From Aquimarina sp042434915 (GTDB lineage: Bacteria; Bacteroidota; Bacteroidia; Flavobacteriales; Flavobacteriaceae), in NCBI RefSeq assembly GCF_042434915.1, contig NZ_CP170198.1:2170001-2234000 (forward strand): a DNA stretch of 64,000 nucleotides. Direction: 5' to 3'. Below are positions 62,053-64,000 of the stretch, in pieces. Positions within the stretch are counted from its first letter, which is position 1. The number at the start of each line of letters is the position of its first letter. The position numbers were made by a program, and so were the translations under genes. The notes beneath the pieces were generated by a model. The model had not been told where the DNA came from and made no database searches. It saw only the letters and a program-made list of their open reading frames with translations.

Positions 62053-63642
62053 ATGAAGTTTATAGAAGAAATACGCAGAAGAAGAACATTTGGAATCATC
62101 TCTCACCCCGATGCAGGTAAAACTACATTAACAGAAAAACTACTACTTTTTGGTGGCGCCATTCAAGAAGCCGGAGCCGTAAAATCAAATAAAATTAAAA
62201 AAGGGGCAACTAGTGATTTTATGGAAATTGAACGGCAACGTGGTATTTCGGTAGCTACCTCTGTATTAGCATTTGAATATCAAGGCGTAAAAATAAATAT
62301 CTTGGATACGCCTGGTCACAAAGATTTTGCCGAAGATACTTTTAGAACCTTAACCGCTGTTGATAGTGTAATTGTAGTGATCGATGTTGCCAAAGGTGTT
62401 GAGGAACAAACTGAAAAATTAGTTTCGGTCTGCCGCATGCGTAATATCCCAATGATTGTTTTTATTAACAAACTAGATAGAGAAGGAAAAGATGCTTTTG
62501 AGTTATTGGATGAAATTGAACAAAAACTGGGACTCAAAGTTGTTCCTTTGAGTTTCCCGATCGGCATGGGCTACGATTTTAAAGGAATCTATAATATTTG
62601 GGAAAAAAATATAAATCTCTTTAGTGGCGATAGCAGAAAAAATATTGAAGAAACTGTAGAAATTTCGGATTTATCTTCTCAACAATTAAATAAAGTTATT
62701 GGCGATACTGCTGCGGATACTCTACGTGATGAATTAGAATTGGTTGAAGGTATTTATCCAGATTTTGATAATGATGCCTATAAGGCAGGTAAATTACAGC
62801 CTGTTTTTTTTGGATCTGCTTTAAATAATTTTGGAGTACGGGAGTTATTAGATTGTTTTATTGAAATTGCCCCTACCCCACGTCCAAAACAAAGTGAAGA
62901 ACGACTTGTAGAACCCAATGAAAAAGATTTCACAGGATTTGTTTTTAAGATTCATGCCAATATGGATCCAAAGCATAGAGATCGCTTAGCATTTATAAAA
63001 ATTGTTTCGGGAACTTTTGAACGTAATGTTCCTTATTTGCATACACGTCATAAAAAGAAATTTAAATTTTCGAGCCCTAATGCCTTTTTTGCTGAGAAAA
63101 AGGAAATTGTTGACATTTCCTATCCTGGAGATATTGTAGGGCTCCACGACACGGGAAATTTTAAAATAGGTGACACCCTTACTACTGGTGAAATACTGCA
63201 TTATCGTGGAATACCAAGTTTTTCACCAGAGCATTTTAGATACATAAACAATGCTGATCCTATGAAATCCAAACAGCTGGCCAAAGGGATTGATCAATTA
63301 ATGGATGAAGGAGTTGCACAACTCTTTACCTTAGAATTGAATGGTAGAAAAGTTATTGGAACGGTTGGAGCATTGCAATATGAAGTAATTCAATATCGAT
63401 TAGAGCATGAATATGGAGCTAAATGTACATATGAAAATCTTAATGTACACAAAGCATGTTGGGTAGATCCCCGAGAATCAGATGAGCAAGAGTTTAAAGA
63501 CTTTAAACGTGTAAAAAATAAATTTTTGGCTACTGATAAACGTGGACAACTAGTATTTTTGGCAGATTCTAGTTTTAGCCTGCAAATGACACAACAAAAA
63601 TATCCTACTGTAAAATTTCATTTCACATCAGAGTTTGATTGA
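62053..63642 (+). CDS. prfC: Peptide chain release factor 3
   Basis: RF3 is a translational GTPase that recycles RF1/RF2 from the ribosome after termination. The 529-residue protein has the G motifs HPDAGKTTLTE (G1), ERQRGISVATSVLAF (G2), DTPGHKDFAEDTFR (G3) and NKLDREGKD (G4), then the RF3-specific domains II and III (FKIHANMDPKHRDRLAF, ending MTQQKYPTVKFHFTSEF). The sequence SVATSV, where EF-G has TITSAA, and the length fit RF3. It is monocistronic with its own promoter and terminator and divergent from the adhesin gene. Confidence 0.96.
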   Translation: MKFIEEIRRRRTFGIISHPDAGKTTLTEKLLLFGGAIQEAGAVKSNKIKKGATSDFMEIERQRGISVATSVLAFEYQGVKINILDTPGHKDFAEDTFRTLTAVDSVIVVIDVAKGVEEQTEKLVSVCRMRNIPMIVFINKLDREGKDAFELLDEIEQKLGLKVVPLSFPIGMGYDFKGIYNIWEKNINLFSGDSRKNIEETVEISDLSSQQLNKVIGDTAADTLRDELELVEGIYPDFDNDAYKAGKLQPVFFGSALNNFGVRELLDCFIEIAPTPRPKQSEERLVEPNEKDFTGFVFKIHANMDPKHRDRLAFIKIVSGTFERNVPYLHTRHKKKFKFSSPNAFFAEKKEIVDISYPGDIVGLHDTGNFKIGDTLTTGEILHYRGIPSFSPEHFRYINNADPMKSKQLAKGIDQLMDEGVAQLFTLELNGRKVIGTVGALQYEVIQYRLEHEYGAKCTYENLNVHKACWVDPRESDEQEFKDFKRVKNKFLATDKRGQLVFLADSSFSLQMTQQKYPTVKFHFTSEFD

Positions 63643-63726
63643 GAAATATGTAAAAATTCAAAAAGTTGTAAAAGCCCCAAACACACTATGCATCAGTATT
63701 TTAATATGGGAAACTTATAAAAATTA

Positions 63727-63764
63727 AAACCCCTCAAAAGAATACTTTTTTGAGGGGTTTTAAT
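63727..63764. terminator. Bidirectional intrinsic terminator
   Basis: Stem AAAACCCCTCAAAA / TTTTTTGAGGGGTTTT with a short loop and T-rich flanks, between the convergent prfC and DUF3467 genes. Confidence 0.93.
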
Positions 63765-63779
63765 TTTTTTTTAAATTTT

Positions 63780-64000
63780 TTAGGCCTCTCCAGTAGGTCC
63801 AAAATTAAGAGGAATTGGAGGTTGCTCATAATCCTTGATTTCGCCATGGGCTGATTCAAAGCGCTGTACATTATCACTTAATGCTTTCATTAACCGCTTT
63901 GCATGTTGCGGTGTCAAAATGATTCTACTCTTCACTTTGCTCTTTGGTCTCCCTGGCATTACATTAATAAAATCAATCACAAATTCTGAAACAGAATGAT
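63780..64000 (-). CDS. DUF3467 family protein (partial, 5' end outside window)
   Basis: The frame stays open to the window edge: upstream of the GTG at 63980 it reads HSVSEF, then VIDFINVMPGRPKSKVKSRIILTPQHAKRLMKALSDNVQRFESAHGEI. This is the core of DUF3467, a small Bacteroidota/archaeal family of about 100 residues with unknown function. EFxxDF and TPQHAKRLxxAL are its marks. About 73 residues are visible, so roughly 20-30 N-terminal residues lie beyond position 64000. The GTG is therefore internal and not the start. Confidence 0.88.
   Translation of the reverse strand, partial: HSVSEFVIDFINVMPGRPKSKVKSRIILTPQHAKRLMKALSDNVQRFESAHGEIKDYEQPPIPLNFGPTGEA

Noticed and set aside
63780..63980. GTG at 63980 as the start of the DUF3467 gene
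   Set aside because: The frame upstream of it (HSVSEF) continues the DUF3467 pattern to the window edge, so the GTG is an internal Val codon.

Overview
The window is a low-GC stretch of chromosome from a member of the Bacteroidota, most probably a marine Flavobacteriaceae species. The evidence is the gene content (PorP/SprF proteins, gliding-motility-type C-terminal sorting domains, SusC-like carboxypeptidase-regulatory beta-barrels, DUF3467, a mevalonate-style type I IPP isomerase) and promoters of the TAnnTTTG type seen upstream of several genes. I see no phage, insertion sequence, CRISPR array or rRNA. One tRNA-Thr is present.

Layout. Positions 1-35,800 are mostly housekeeping. They hold an envelope operon (3' end of a KdsD/KpsF isomerase, tatC, a carboxymuconolactone decarboxylase-like gene, lptB), pssA with an acetyltransferase, lnt, an ABC-F ATPase, a LolD-like ATPase, a sodium:solute symporter, an outer-membrane beta-barrel protein, fabH, an ABC1 kinase with a TetR-like regulator, htpG, an S9 peptidase, an alkB-containing cluster, an AraC regulator, an S1/P1 nuclease, a run of hydrolase/HAD/M61/DUF819/DUF4369 genes, tRNA-Thr, manA, and the queD-idi pair. 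One accessory gene stands out here: a solitary EndoU-type nuclease (19658-20332), a fold common in polymorphic toxins, with no visible immunity gene.

Positions 35,900-61,800 are the striking part: two tandem minus-strand triads, each ordered giant adhesin, SprF-like protein, OmpA-family lipoprotein-like protein. The adhesins are 3965 and 2233 residues and end in a type B (gliding-motility-associated) sorting domain, so they should leave the cell through the type IX secretion system with the adjacent SprF as dedicated partner. The 3965-residue adhesin carries 18 perfect-length 297-bp cadherin-like repeats. The 2233-residue one carries five 252-bp Ig-like repeats. The two SprF-OmpA pairs are identical over about 2.87 kb of DNA, while the spacers flanking them have diverged, which points to gene conversion. 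Both adhesins share a bipartite upstream motif with the same spacing.

Positions 61,800-64,000 return to housekeeping: prfC (release factor 3) and the 3' part of a DUF3467 gene that runs off the window.

Gene boundaries, families and repeat periods were read directly from the sequence. Functional statements rest on recognised family motifs. Regulatory calls (promoter boxes, structured RNAs) are inference and have lower confidence.
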